Below are positions 17,158 to 25,844 of a DNA stretch of 64,000 nucleotides, piece after piece. Both the position numbers and the translations under genes were made by a program. The stretch spans positions 1,984,001 to 2,048,000 of the forward strand of contig NZ_JACBXU010000001.1 of NCBI RefSeq assembly GCF_013415305.1, given 5' to 3'. Below the pieces are notes generated by a model, which worked only from the letters and a program-made list of their open reading frames with translations, was not told the origin of the DNA and did no database searches. Position 1 is the stretch's first letter; the number at the start of each line of letters is the position of its first letter. This DNA is from Pantoea sp. WMus005 (GTDB taxonomy: Bacteria > Pseudomonadota > Gammaproteobacteria > Enterobacterales > Enterobacteriaceae).

Positions 17158-18384
17158 ATGCGTTTTAAAGGATTGAACATCGGATTTTTCATTTTGATTC
17201 TGGCTATCGCCACGGTCGCTTTTTTTGACGTGCTTTCGCCTTATTTCTCGTCGATTTTGTGGGCGGCGATTCTGGCAGTGATTTTCCATCCGCTGAAGAC
17301 CTGGCTGCGGACCCGACTGGGCGACCGCAATGGCGTGGCCGCATTAATTACCCTGCTCTGTATCTGTCTGATTGTGTTTACGCCGCTGGCCATTATCGCC
17401 TCCTCACTGGTGGTCGAAACTAACGCGGTCTATCACAAACTGCAGACCAACTCGTCACAGTTCCCGGCCGTGTTCGCCGATTTGTTGCAGCATCTGCCGC
17501 GCTGGGCGAGGCATTTTCTGGCTGAAAACAATCTGGATAACGCCGGGCAGATTCAGCAGAAGCTCTCTTCGTTTGCCCTTAAGGGCGGCCAGTATGTCGC
17601 GGGCAGCGCCTTTATCATCGGGAAAGGGACGTTCAGCTTCACCGTCGGCTTTGGCATCATGCTTTATCTGCTGTTCTTCCTGCTGAAAGATGGCTCCTAT
17701 CTGGTGCATCTGATTCTGGAAGCGCTGCCGCTCTCAACTTACGTGAAGCATCACCTGATGGTGAAGTTTGCTGCCGTGGCGCGTGCGACGGTGAAAGGCA
17801 CGGTGGTGGTTGGTATCGTTCAGGGTATTCTCGGCGGGCTGGCGTTCTGGTTTACCGACATTGACGGCAGTCTGCTGTGGGGTGCGCTGATGGCCTTCCT
17901 CTCCCTGATTCCGGCCGTCGGTTCCGCCATCATCTGGGTGCCTGCGGCGATCTTCTTCTTCGCCACCGGCGTGCTGTGGAAAGGGCTGTTCCTGGTCGGT
18001 TTCTTCGTGGTGATTGTCGGTCTGGTGGATAACATTCTGCGTCCGTTGCTGGTCGGCAAAGACACCAAAATGCCTGACTATATGATCCTGATCGCCACGT
18101 TGGGCGGCATGGAAATCTACGGCATCAATGGTTTTGTTATCGGTCCGGTGATTGCTGCGCTGTTTATCGCCTGCTGGAATCTGCTCTCCGGCCGCGATAA
18201 CCGCGAAAACATCGAAGCCATCGACGAAGAGTTTATCGATGAAGGCAAGAAACAGTCCGATGACGTCGCAGAGGCAGCAGCAGAGGCGGCGGCTGAAGCG
18301 GCGGCGGCCTCCGCCCATGCCGCTGCAGAGACTGAGATGAAAGTCCTGGCGTTGAAAAAAGAGACTGAGGAAAAGAAAGCGTAA
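17158..18384 (+). CDS. AI-2E family transporter
   Basis: A 408-residue inner-membrane protein of the AI-2 exporter (TqsA/YdiK/PerM) family with about 7-8 helices. Typical blocks are FSSILWAAILAVIFHPL, VKGTVVVGIVQGILGGLAFW, LSLIPAVGSAIIWVPAA and IYGINGFVIGPVIAALFIA. Members export diverse small molecules; the substrate here is unknown. The last ~55 residues form an Ala/Glu-rich helix (DVAEAAAEAAAEAAAASAH) that is probably a cytosolic coiled coil. GATGAGG precedes the ATG by 7 bases, and a strong terminator follows. Confidence 0.85.
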   Translation: MRFKGLNIGFFILILAIATVAFFDVLSPYFSSILWAAILAVIFHPLKTWLRTRLGDRNGVAALITLLCICLIVFTPLAIIASSLVVETNAVYHKLQTNSSQFPAVFADLLQHLPRWARHFLAENNLDNAGQIQQKLSSFALKGGQYVAGSAFIIGKGTFSFTVGFGIMLYLLFFLLKDGSYLVHLILEALPLSTYVKHHLMVKFAAVARATVKGTVVVGIVQGILGGLAFWFTDIDGSLLWGALMAFLSLIPAVGSAIIWVPAAIFFFATGVLWKGLFLVGFFVVIVGLVDNILRPLLVGKDTKMPDYMILIATLGGMEIYGINGFVIGPVIAALFIACWNLLSGRDNRENIEAIDEEFIDEGKKQSDDVAEAAAEAAAEAAAASAHAAAETEMKVLALKKETEEKKA

Positions 18385-18400
18385 TCCCCGTCAGTCCATA

Positions 18401-18430
18401 AAAAAACCCACCTTTCGGTGGGTTTTTTTT
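18401..18430. terminator. Strong bidirectional terminator
   Basis: AAAAAACCCACC-TTTC-GGTGGGTTTTTTTT lies between the AI-2E transporter (plus) and the LEA-like gene (minus), with A- and T-tracts on both sides. Confidence 0.93.
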
Positions 18431-18450
18431 AACATGGAAACAGCAGCGAA

Positions 18451-18768
18451 TTAGTTAGTCGCTTTGTTTTTCAGATCTTCAGCACCCTGCTTGGTTTTAT
18501 CCCAGCCTTTCTCAGTGCCTTCTTTGGTTTTGTGCCAGCCCTTCTGAGTCCCTTCGGTAATTTTGCTACCGGTGGTGTGGCTCTTGCCTTCAGCGGCGTG
18601 CTCAGACTTCAGCTTCAGCTCTTTGCCTTCATTCTGGGTCTGGTGCAGTTTTTCTTTCGCGGTGTCAGCGCCTTTATGCGCTTCCGCTACGGTGTTGTCT
18701 GTGGTGGTAGCAGCAAATACTGGCGAGGCCAGCAAAATAGCAGACAGTGCGATAATTGATTTCTTCAT
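18451..18768 (-). CDS. Exported LEA-like repeat protein (105 aa)
   Basis: Signal peptide MKKSIIALSAILLASPVFA (cleavage after AFA-like site ~residue 20), then a fully hydrophilic Lys/Glu/Thr/Gly-rich chain without hydrophobic core. The C-terminal half repeats an 11-residue unit: GTQKGWHKTKE / GTEKGWDKTKQ / GAEDLKNKA. Its composition recalls late-embryogenesis-abundant (group 3) and hydrophilin proteins, so a desiccation or osmotic-stress role is an inference only. AGAGGG stands 4 bases before the ATG at 18768. Confidence 0.75.
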   Translation of the reverse strand: MKKSIIALSAILLASPVFAATTTDNTVAEAHKGADTAKEKLHQTQNEGKELKLKSEHAAEGKSHTTGSKITEGTQKGWHKTKEGTEKGWDKTKQGAEDLKNKATN

Positions 18769-18906
18769 AATTCCCTCTGTATTCATCGTTGCCGTGTAGG
18801 TTTTAATCCTGGCATAGCCTTTCCAGGAAAGATTTAAGAATAAACCAGGAATCAAAAAGGGCCAGTTTTCACCAGAAAAAGTGTTTGATTGTAGATTTTT
18901 CGTCCA

Positions 18907-19332
18907 CTACCACAGTGCAAGCTGCGGATCGTCGTCTTTTTCAGGCGGTGTTCGGGTCACGCGAGCAGGCGGCGCAGGCTGATCCCTCTGTCGCGTAATC
19001 CATGCCAGTAACACCGTCACTACGTACGCCTGCTGCTCAGCACTCAGCGGCTGAAATTGTCCGATGTTGTGCCATTTGCTCAGACAGCCACGACAGCAGG
19101 TTGCGGTGGCGTGCTGGGCGATAAACACCGGATGGCCGCGCATGGGCGTCTGCTTGCCATCATTTTCTGGCTGGGCAGGCGCCAGGCGCTGTGCCACAAA
19201 CGCTGCGGCATGCTGACGCAACACCGGCTCGCCTTTGCTGACCGCATAATCATACTCAGCACGTCCCAGCCGAAAGCGCTGACGGAACGGTGAACGTGCC
19301 AGCCGGGTAAACAGATCGTCAGAAACGTTCAT
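18907..19332 (-). CDS. DUF4186 family protein
   Basis: A ~141-residue soluble protein. SDDLFTRLARSPFRQRFRLG and the Cys-containing motif TATCCRGCLSKWHNI are characteristic of DUF4186, whose function is unknown; the HATATCCRGC region may bind metal. Two starts are possible: ATG at 19332 (fits family start) or GTG at 19347, which overlaps the stop of the upstream cupin gene. Either way the two genes are an operon, probably translationally coupled. Confidence 0.82.
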   Translation of the reverse strand: MNVSDDLFTRLARSPFRQRFRLGRAEYDYAVSKGEPVLRQHAAAFVAQRLAPAQPENDGKQTPMRGHPVFIAQHATATCCRGCLSKWHNIGQFQPLSAEQQAYVVTVLLAWITRQRDQPAPPARVTRTPPEKDDDPQLALW

Positions 19333-19343
19333 GCTGATGCCAC

Positions 19344-19616
19344 TCACTCATATTTACGTCCCGCCAGATAAGTGACGCCCTGCGGCCCGAACGCCTCGCG
19401 ATGCAGTTCATTCGGCTGCAGGTGAAATGTCTCACCGGGATGATAGGTGGTATCACCCTGTTCAGTACTGATGGTGATGTCCCCACTGAGAATCAGTGCC
19501 AGCGCTTCAAAGGCGTGGACGTGATTATCAAGCTCGGCTGACGCTGCACGTTCGATCAGCAATGGTTCGTTAAAACCCTGTTCGGCTAACAATTTTCGGT
19601 ATTCATGTTCAGTCAT
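19344..19616 (-). CDS. Small cupin-domain protein
   Basis: A 90-residue single cupin. The first cupin motif is ELDNHVHAFEALALILSG, with possible metal ligands H and E; the second is YHPGETFHLQPNELHREAFG. GAGGCGTTGCA precedes the ATG. Its stop overlaps the start region of the DUF4186 gene, so the two are probably co-expressed. Ligand or substrate unknown. Confidence 0.83.
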   Translation of the reverse strand: MTEHEYRKLLAEQGFNEPLLIERAASAELDNHVHAFEALALILSGDITISTEQGDTTYHPGETFHLQPNELHREAFGPQGVTYLAGRKYE

Positions 19617-19786
19617 TGCAACGCCTCAATATGGAACTGACCCTAAGCAGTGTAGACGATCTTAATACCGCGCATGGCACTCAACAGGTTACGTAAAGTC
19701 GCGCAAACAGAGTTGTTCGCCGTTCATGCCGATGCTGTACTTGCCGCCTCATTACAGCCATTTTGACATCAGGATGCCGCAAAAGT

Positions 19787-20683
19787 ATGACTCAACAGGA
19801 GAGAACCGCCCTGCTGCTGATTAATCAGCGCTCACGCAAAGGACGCATTGAAGCCAGCCGGGCACAGTCGCTGCTGACTCAGGCCGGATTCACCCTGCTG
19901 CAACCAGCCGGGGATGAGACCCGCAGCTACAGCGAACTGATCGCGGCTTATGCCGATCGCGTCGAGACGGTCATCGTCGGCGGTGGTGACGGCACACTTA
20001 ACGCGGCCGCGCCGGGGCTGATGCAGAGCGGCCTGCCGCTGGGCATTTTACCACTGGGCACCGCCAACGATTTTGCCCGGACGCTGGGCATTCCGGCTAC
20101 GCTGGAGCAGGCCGTGAAGATTATCGCAGACGGGTATCTGCGCGCCGTGGATCTGGGTGAAGTCAATGAGCACCTGTTCCTGAATGTCTCCAGCATCGGC
20201 TTCTCGGCGGAGCTGGCGCGAAACCTTACGGCAGAATCGAAAAAGCGCTGGGGCGTGGGCGGTTATGCCCTGGCGGCGTTGCGGTTGCTGCGGCAGAGCC
20301 GTCCGTTCAGCGCCACGCTGGTCCATCAGGGTCAGCGGACGCCCATTAAAACGGTTCAGGTCTCGGTGGGTAACGGGCGCTTCTACGGTGGCGGCATGAC
20401 GGTGGAAGCGCGCGCGGCGCCAGACGATGGGTTGCTTGATGTTTACAGCCTGGAGTTAAAGCACAGCTGGCAACTCATTGCACTGCTGCCCTTTCTGCGT
20501 CGCGGCACTCACGGTCGCTGGCGTAATGTGCGGGCATTCAGCGCCACGGCGCTGACAATTGAGACTCGCCGCCCCCATTACATCAATGCCGACGGTGAGA
20601 TTATTGGTCAGACACCCGCGCGTTTCCGCCTGCTTGCCCGTGCGCTTCGGGTGTATGCACCGGACGATAGCGCAGCGAAATAA
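19787..20683 (+). CDS. Diacylglycerol-kinase-domain lipid kinase (YegS-like)
   Basis: A 298-residue cytosolic/peripheral enzyme of the DAGK catalytic family. LLLINQRSRKG is at the start, then VIVGGGDGTLNAAA (nucleotide loop), LGILPLGTANDFARTLGIP, and the C-terminal beta-sandwich with VSVGNGRFYGGGM and INADGEIIG. It phosphorylates a lipid hydroxyl in characterised homologues; the substrate here is unknown. I start at ATG 19787 because upstream in-frame codons lack conservation; AGGA is a rather distant 12 bases upstream. Confidence 0.87.
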   Translation: MTQQERTALLLINQRSRKGRIEASRAQSLLTQAGFTLLQPAGDETRSYSELIAAYADRVETVIVGGGDGTLNAAAPGLMQSGLPLGILPLGTANDFARTLGIPATLEQAVKIIADGYLRAVDLGEVNEHLFLNVSSIGFSAELARNLTAESKKRWGVGGYALAALRLLRQSRPFSATLVHQGQRTPIKTVQVSVGNGRFYGGGMTVEARAAPDDGLLDVYSLELKHSWQLIALLPFLRRGTHGRWRNVRAFSATALTIETRRPHYINADGEIIGQTPARFRLLARALRVYAPDDSAAK

Positions 20684-20720
20684 TCTGCCAGTGGGTATCA
20701 TCACCGATCGCGGCACGAAA

Positions 20721-20954
20721 CTAGTGCTGGGTGCCCATTTTTTCAGCGTAGTCGATGTGTTCGGAAAGACTGGCGACCAGTTTTTTGGCCATTTCGAGGG
20801 TCAGACCCAGAAACAGGGTTTCCTGCGGGCGTTGTTCATGCGGGGCATCGGGATCGATATAACCGAATTTCACTACCAGCGCCTGATGGGTGTTCAGGGG
20901 ACCAATATGCCAGCCGGTAACCGGGTAGAAGGTAAATCGCGTAAATTCATTCAC
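20721..20954 (-). CDS. BssS-family protein (77 aa)
   Basis: A small cytosolic protein: FTFYPVTGWHIGPLNTHQAL, then VKFGYIDPDAPHEQRPQET and LFLGLTLEMAKKLVASLSEHI. The order of TGWxI, short Asp/Pro-rich loop and xLTxxxAxxLxxxL matches E. coli BssS (HPLVGWDISTVDSYDAL...), a biofilm/signal-linked regulator. Start taken at GTG 20954 with AGGA 5 bases upstream; the frame is open to 21059. Convergent with the lipid kinase. Family call moderately sure, function unknown. Confidence 0.7.
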   Translation of the reverse strand: MNEFTRFTFYPVTGWHIGPLNTHQALVVKFGYIDPDAPHEQRPQETLFLGLTLEMAKKLVASLSEHIDYAEKMGTQH

Positions 20955-21181
20955 TTTAATCCTGACTGTAAAAGCATAACGCTGATTGATAGTCAGGCCA
21001 GCTCTGATGATAAAACATGAGTGGATGACTAAGTCTGAACTAAATCGACAGGAATACAAGGGCAGCGGCTGAATAAGCGCAGCGTGACGTGTTACTGAAA
21101 CGTGCTGCGTTCAGCGTCCACTGTAGCAAGCAACGGACCCGCACGGCACTATGAGGTCAGGCTAAACGCCAGCACCGGCAA

Positions 21182-21631
21182 CTAACTATCGGTCTGGGGG
21201 ATAATCGAGATATGGCCATTTACCTCCAGCACCGCATATTTAATCTGATCAAACCGTTCCAGCCCCGGCCCGGAACGCGCTGCCTCCAGCACATCATCAG
21301 GACTGATGCCTGTCATCTTCATGCGTTCGGTCAGCAGATTACCATTCTCCACCAGAATCACCGGTCCGCCGTCGATCGCCTGCTCCACCATCGGAAAACG
21401 GCTTTTGAGTTTGCCCAGCACAATGTCAATCGTCACCAGCGTGATAATGGTCAGCGCCGCGCCAGTCACTGAAAAATCGTCGCCCAGTAGCGCCTGCTGG
21501 GTGGCTTCGCTGATGATCAACAGCAGAATCAGATCGAAAGAGGTCATCTGCAGCAGGGTGCGTCTGCCCGCAATTTTGAACACCATCATCAGCACCAGGT
21601 AAATTGCTGCGGCACGTAATACCGTTTCCAT
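21182..21631 (-). CDS. DUF421 (YetF-like) membrane protein, short form
   Basis: A 149-residue protein. It has three helices (residues ~5-75; AIYLVLMMVFKIAGRRTLLQ, FDLILLLIISEATQQALLG), then a short DUF421 domain (GGPVILVENGNLLTERMKMT, FDQIKYAVLEVNGHISII). It lacks the zinc ribbon of the paralogue at 11407-12099. AGGAGTGCTTA precedes the ATG. It lies 12 bases downstream of the 169-residue membrane protein gene, so an operon is likely. Confidence 0.83.
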   Translation of the reverse strand: METVLRAAAIYLVLMMVFKIAGRRTLLQMTSFDLILLLIISEATQQALLGDDFSVTGAALTIITLVTIDIVLGKLKSRFPMVEQAIDGGPVILVENGNLLTERMKMTGISPDDVLEAARSGPGLERFDQIKYAVLEVNGHISIIPQTDS

Positions 21632-21643
21632 TAAGCACTCCTG

Positions 21644-22153
21644 TCAGGGATAGATCCATTGGGTAAAACGGGCCGGCGGATGATCGCCACTGCTGACGCT
21701 GACAGAAATGCGACCAGGATTTCGGGGCTGCAGTCCGATCCAGATAGCGTGATCCAGACCGGTATCACGCGACGAAAAGGTCAGCCGCAGATCGCTGCCA
21801 ATCGTTACCGCCTCCAGCGGCTGAGGCTGCAGCGTCTGGATTTGCAGGTTATCGAGGGCACCACCGCCAATCGTAACGTTAAAGCGGTCGGTTACCGGTG
21901 CGTTGTAGCGAATGCGCATATCCATATTACTCTCAACCCGGCCAAACCGTTCATACTCCACCTGGATCGTCCCGTCCGGCGAGCGGGCGCTGCCATTACT
22001 CAGCACGCCTTTGGAAAAGAGTCCGCAAGCCCCCAGAATCACCAGCGCAATCAGGACGTATTCACCGATACGCTGAATACGCCATTCACGACGTATCCAG
22101 CGCATATCTTCTTTTATCGGGTAATCCCGACTGCCTGTGTGATCTTTTTTCAT
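21644..22153 (-). CDS. Single-pass membrane-anchored hypothetical protein
   Basis: A 169-residue protein. A basic N-terminal cytosolic segment (RWIRREWRIQRIGEY) precedes one helix (VLIALVILGACGLFS), then a ~120-residue beta-rich domain that should face the periplasm (DGTIQVEYERFGRVESNMDM, LRLTFSSRDTGLDHAIWIGL, HPPARFTQWIYP). I do not recognise the family. Its tight spacing to the DUF421 gene downstream suggests the two membrane proteins work together. Confidence 0.75.
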   Translation of the reverse strand: MKKDHTGSRDYPIKEDMRWIRREWRIQRIGEYVLIALVILGACGLFSKGVLSNGSARSPDGTIQVEYERFGRVESNMDMRIRYNAPVTDRFNVTIGGGALDNLQIQTLQPQPLEAVTIGSDLRLTFSSRDTGLDHAIWIGLQPRNPGRISVSVSSGDHPPARFTQWIYP

Positions 22154-22219
22154 CCTGCAATTCTCTCCTGTCAGTCGCCAGCCTCAACGGCTCGCGGCCC
22201 AAATCATACCGGACGCAGG

Positions 22220-23155
22220 TCATTTAGCGCGCCGTTCAACCCAGAACGACCAGCTGTGATAGAGCAGCGTCAGCGGCATGGCAATCGCCGCGCCCACCAG
22301 CACGAATCCCTGCGTGACCGGCGAGGAAGCGCTTTCACTGATGGCAAACTGGTACGGCACCAGCCACGGATAAAGGCCGCACAGCAAACCGATAAACACG
22401 GCCCCGATCAGCATCAGTGCCACAACAAGCTGTAGCAGCGGCCTGGCTCGCCACAGCGTTACCGGCAAAACGATCCATAGCATGACAATCGCCATGCCAG
22501 CCACTTTTCCCAGCGGTCGTTGCCAGCTCTGGTGCCAGATATCGGCGTTAAAATAGAGTTCGAACAGAAAGATTATCAGCGCCAGCAGCCACCATAACCA
22601 GCTTTGCGCTTCTGCCAGAGGTTGCACTCTGTCGCCGATTCGCCAGCCGATCCAGCAACAGGCCAGCAGCGAATAGATCGCCATTAATCCAACACCGCTC
22701 ATCAGCGGAACCAGGCTCAGCCCATCGGGCAGCCCAGTCTGAGGCTGAGCGCTGATGATCATGCCCGCGCACCAGCCCTGAATAAAGGTCGCCAGCGCCG
22801 AGCAACTAGCCATAATACGGTCGAGCCAGCGGCGTAAACGGTTACTGCTCCGGGCGCGATACTCGAGCGCCATCGCCCGCATCACCAGTGCCAGTAGCAT
22901 GGTGAACAGTGGCGCGCTCAGCTCACTGAGCAGCAGACTGTAGACCGGTGGAAACAATGCCAGCAGACCGCCTGCGGCCAGCACCAGCCAGGTTTCATTT
23001 GCATCCCAGACCGGCAGAATACTGTGCGTCATCAGTTCACGCTGTTGATCATCGTGAAACCAGAAAAACAGCATACCCACACCCAGATCTGTCCCATCCA
23101 GTAACAGATAAAGCAGTAACGAGAGACAGATGATCATCGCAGACAAATCAGCCAT
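22220..23155 (-). CDS. Cytochrome bd oxidase subunit II (CioB/CydB-like)
   Basis: A 311-residue inner-membrane subunit with about 8 helices. LDGTDLGVGMLFFWFHDDQQ, LPVWDANETWLVLAAGGLLA and LEYRARSSN are the typical CydB/CioB blocks; the acidic D/E residues in the WDANETW helix belong to the family proton path. AGGAGTCGCT precedes the ATG. Subunit I ends 8 bases upstream, so the two form an operon encoding a quinol oxidase that reduces O2 to water. Confidence 0.88.
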   Translation of the reverse strand: MADLSAMIICLSLLLYLLLDGTDLGVGMLFFWFHDDQQRELMTHSILPVWDANETWLVLAAGGLLALFPPVYSLLLSELSAPLFTMLLALVMRAMALEYRARSSNRLRRWLDRIMASCSALATFIQGWCAGMIISAQPQTGLPDGLSLVPLMSGVGLMAIYSLLACCWIGWRIGDRVQPLAEAQSWLWWLLALIIFLFELYFNADIWHQSWQRPLGKVAGMAIVMLWIVLPVTLWRARPLLQLVVALMLIGAVFIGLLCGLYPWLVPYQFAISESASSPVTQGFVLVGAAIAMPLTLLYHSWSFWVERRAK

Positions 23156-23163
23156 AGCGACTC

Positions 23164-24522
23164 CTAATGGGGCGTTTTCAGCTCAATGACCACCGGCTCA
23201 CCTGAGGGTAGCTCACCTTTAATCCGACGCAGCAAATAGCGTAAGCCGAGGGCGAACACCAGGCCGTAGATCAATAGTACCGCCACGAAAATGCTCAGCG
23301 TGGTACTCAGGGCCAGCGGTGACACGCTCTGTGCTGTACGCAACATGCCATAGACCGTCCAGGGCTGACGCCCCACTTCAGTCACGACCCAGCCTGACAG
23401 CAGTGCGATAAAGCCCGCCGGTGAGAGCCACGTCAGCCAGCGCAGTAACCGCCCTGATTCTGCCAGTCGTCCACGCCAGCGCTGAAGATTTGCCGCCAGC
23501 GTGGTCAGCAATATGATCAGCCCCAGCCCTACCATCAGACGAAATGCGAAAAAGACCGGTAACACCGGGGGAATCGCATCCGCAGGAAATTCGCTCAGAC
23601 TTTTGATATGACCGGAAAGATTGTGCCGCAGATAGAGCGATCCAAGGCTGGGGAGGCTGATCTCCAGCGTGTTACGCTGCGCCTGCTGATCCGGTAGCGC
23701 AAACAGTCGCAACGGTTCACCCTCGCCCTGTGCGGGTCGATGCCAGCTGCCTTCCATCGCGGCCAGTTTAGCGGGCTGATAGTCGCGCGTATTTTCACCG
23801 TGCAAATCGCCGAGTACGATTTGTAATGGAACCGCAAGCAGCAGAAAGGTCAGCGCACTGTTGAGCATCAGCCGCGAAGCGGACTCACCCTTAAAATGCC
23901 GAAGTCTCCAGGCCGCGACACCCATCATCATCACTGCCGCGGCAATCAGCGACCCCACCACCATATGACTGAAGCGCCATGGAAAAGAGGGAGCCAGCAA
24001 AATTGACCGCCAGCTTTCAGCCAGAAACACGCCGTTCTCAGTGCGCGTGAAACCGACTGGGGTTTGCATCCATGAATTGGCGGCCAGAATCCAGAACGCA
24101 CTAAGCAACGCCCCGATCGCCACCAGACAGGTAACGACGAAATGGACACCAGGCGAGATTTTATTGAAGCCAAACAGCATCACACCGGTCAGAGCTGATT
24201 CAAGAAAAAAAGCGACCAGCACCTCATAAAACATTAAGGGTCCAATCACGCCGCCGACCTGATGTGAAAAGCGCGCCCAGTGTGTTCCAAACTGAAATTC
24301 CATGACTACGCCGGAAGCCGCCCCAATCGCTACCGTCAGGGAAAAAATGTTCAGCCAGAAGTGAAGAGCATCCCGCGCAGCCTGCTGTTTTCCCCACAGC
24401 CAGCGTGCCTCAAACCAGACCAGAAACGGTGCCAGCCCCAGCGTCAATGCCGCCAGCGTGATATGCATGCCCATAGTGATTGCAAACTGCGTCCGGGCGA
24501 TGATCAGAATCCAGTCCAGCAT
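23164..24522 (-). CDS. Cytochrome bd oxidase subunit I, cyanide-insensitive (CIO) type
   Basis: A 452-residue haem-bearing subunit. The first axial His is in ITMGMHITLAALTLGL and a second haem-ligand His in FPWRFSHMVVGSLIAA. GWVVTEVGRQPWTVYGMLRT is the conserved C-terminal signature. The Q-loop between helices 6 and 7 is short (LHGENTRDYQPAKLAAME then a short linker), as in Pseudomonas CioA and unlike the long loop of E. coli CydA. No small third subunit (CydX) is visible after subunit II. It probably supports respiration under stress or low oxygen. Confidence 0.88.
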   Translation of the reverse strand: MLDWILIIARTQFAITMGMHITLAALTLGLAPFLVWFEARWLWGKQQAARDALHFWLNIFSLTVAIGAASGVVMEFQFGTHWARFSHQVGGVIGPLMFYEVLVAFFLESALTGVMLFGFNKISPGVHFVVTCLVAIGALLSAFWILAANSWMQTPVGFTRTENGVFLAESWRSILLAPSFPWRFSHMVVGSLIAAAVMMMGVAAWRLRHFKGESASRLMLNSALTFLLLAVPLQIVLGDLHGENTRDYQPAKLAAMEGSWHRPAQGEGEPLRLFALPDQQAQRNTLEISLPSLGSLYLRHNLSGHIKSLSEFPADAIPPVLPVFFAFRLMVGLGLIILLTTLAANLQRWRGRLAESGRLLRWLTWLSPAGFIALLSGWVVTEVGRQPWTVYGMLRTAQSVSPLALSTTLSIFVAVLLIYGLVFALGLRYLLRRIKGELPSGEPVVIELKTPH

Positions 24523-24730
24523 CAGGCTTATTTCACCAGCGAAGCGTTTATCTGTGAAGTTATCTGATCATCGTAGTGAAGAAATAAAAAATCGGCCAGC
24601 AGGACTGTTTTCTTAAATAACGACGATCAAGAAACTGATCTTATTGTTACGGGGTGAAGAGAAGTAAAAGAGGTTATTATCTCAGGCTGCTCTCGCTGCG
24701 TTTAAATAAGCGCAAAATAAAATTAAGCGA

Positions 24731-24749
24731 GGCGGTTATTTACTCCGCC
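24731..24749 (-). terminator. Terminator of the CorA-family gene
   Basis: GGCGG / CCGCC stem followed on the minus strand by TCGCTTAATTTTATTTT; located 27 bases beyond the stop at 24776. Confidence 0.55.
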
Positions 24750-24775
24750 CCGCAATGACGAAACAGACAGCCGCC

Positions 24776-25741
24776 TTATAGCCAGCCCGAGCGGCGCAAT
24801 TTGGCCCACAGCCCGCCGCAGGCCAGCAGAGTCAGCCCCACCGCCAGCGGATAACCATACAGCGACTTCAGCTCGGGCATATGCTCGAAGTTCATGCCAT
24901 ACATGCTGAACACCACGGTTGGAATGACCAGTATCGCACCCCAGCCCGCCAGCTTTTTGACGACCTCATTCTGCTGCACTGTCACCAGCGCCAGGTTAAC
25001 CTGCATGGCACTGGTCAGCATCTCGCGCATATCTTCCGCATCGGTCACTACATGGCGGGCGTGATCCTGTACGTCACGGATATAGGCGCGCAGCGGGCGC
25101 GGGATCAGATCTTCATGCAGGTGGATCAATTGGTTGCAAATCTCTTCCACTGGCAGCGCCGCATTGCGCAGCGACAGCAGATGACGCCGCATGGTGTAAA
25201 CCGACTGCACCGACTTGCGATCAAATTCGCTGGTGAAGAGATCGTTCTCCATCTCCCCGACCCGCTCATTCAGCGACGTGGAGAGTTGGGCATAGCGATC
25301 CACCACAAAATCGAGCAGGCAGTAGAGCGGATAAGCAGGGCCAAACTTCAGCAGCGCCGGGTTTTCAGACGCCCGCTGCCGCACCGGGGTATAACTTTCC
25401 GATGCGCCGTGACGGATGCTGATCAGAAACTTTTTTCCGACAAAAAAATGGGATTCACCCAGTTCGCAGCTGTCATCTTTCGCGCAAACCGTCTTCACCA
25501 CGATAAACAGCGAGTCGCCATAGTGTTCAATTTTAGGTCGCTGATGGGCATTCAGCGCATCCTCAACCGCCAGTTCGTGGAGTCCGAACTCCTCTTTAAT
25601 CTTCGCCATAAACTCAGCGTCAGGCTGCCACAGACCGAGCCAGATAAACGCCTCCGGCTCCTTCATCACTTCGCTGATATCATCGACCTGAACCTCTTCG
25701 CCCGCGCATCCCGGACGATACACCATGCTGCTTACGATCAT
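24776..25741 (-). CDS. CorA-family divalent cation transporter
   Basis: A ~321-residue protein with a large cytosolic N-terminal domain, the alpha7-like long helix, and two C-terminal helices separated by the signature YGMNF (VFSMYGMNFEHMPEL). The basic tail AKLRRSGWL is typical. CorA proteins form pentameric Mg2+/Co2+/Ni2+ channels. It is not the E. coli corA locus, so it may be an additional copy. ATG at 25741 is 9 bases from CAGGA; the ATG at 25750 abuts that site. Confidence 0.87.
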   Translation of the reverse strand: MIVSSMVYRPGCAGEEVQVDDISEVMKEPEAFIWLGLWQPDAEFMAKIKEEFGLHELAVEDALNAHQRPKIEHYGDSLFIVVKTVCAKDDSCELGESHFFVGKKFLISIRHGASESYTPVRQRASENPALLKFGPAYPLYCLLDFVVDRYAQLSTSLNERVGEMENDLFTSEFDRKSVQSVYTMRRHLLSLRNAALPVEEICNQLIHLHEDLIPRPLRAYIRDVQDHARHVVTDAEDMREMLTSAMQVNLALVTVQQNEVVKKLAGWGAILVIPTVVFSMYGMNFEHMPELKSLYGYPLAVGLTLLACGGLWAKLRRSGWL

Positions 25742-25844
25742 CTTCTGCATTCCTGTTGTGACAGTAAATGGAGCTTAGCTAATGCCGGGTCGGTAACCGG
25801 ATAAAAACAGTAAGGATTTGCTGCGACGTGGCGCGATCAGCGGG

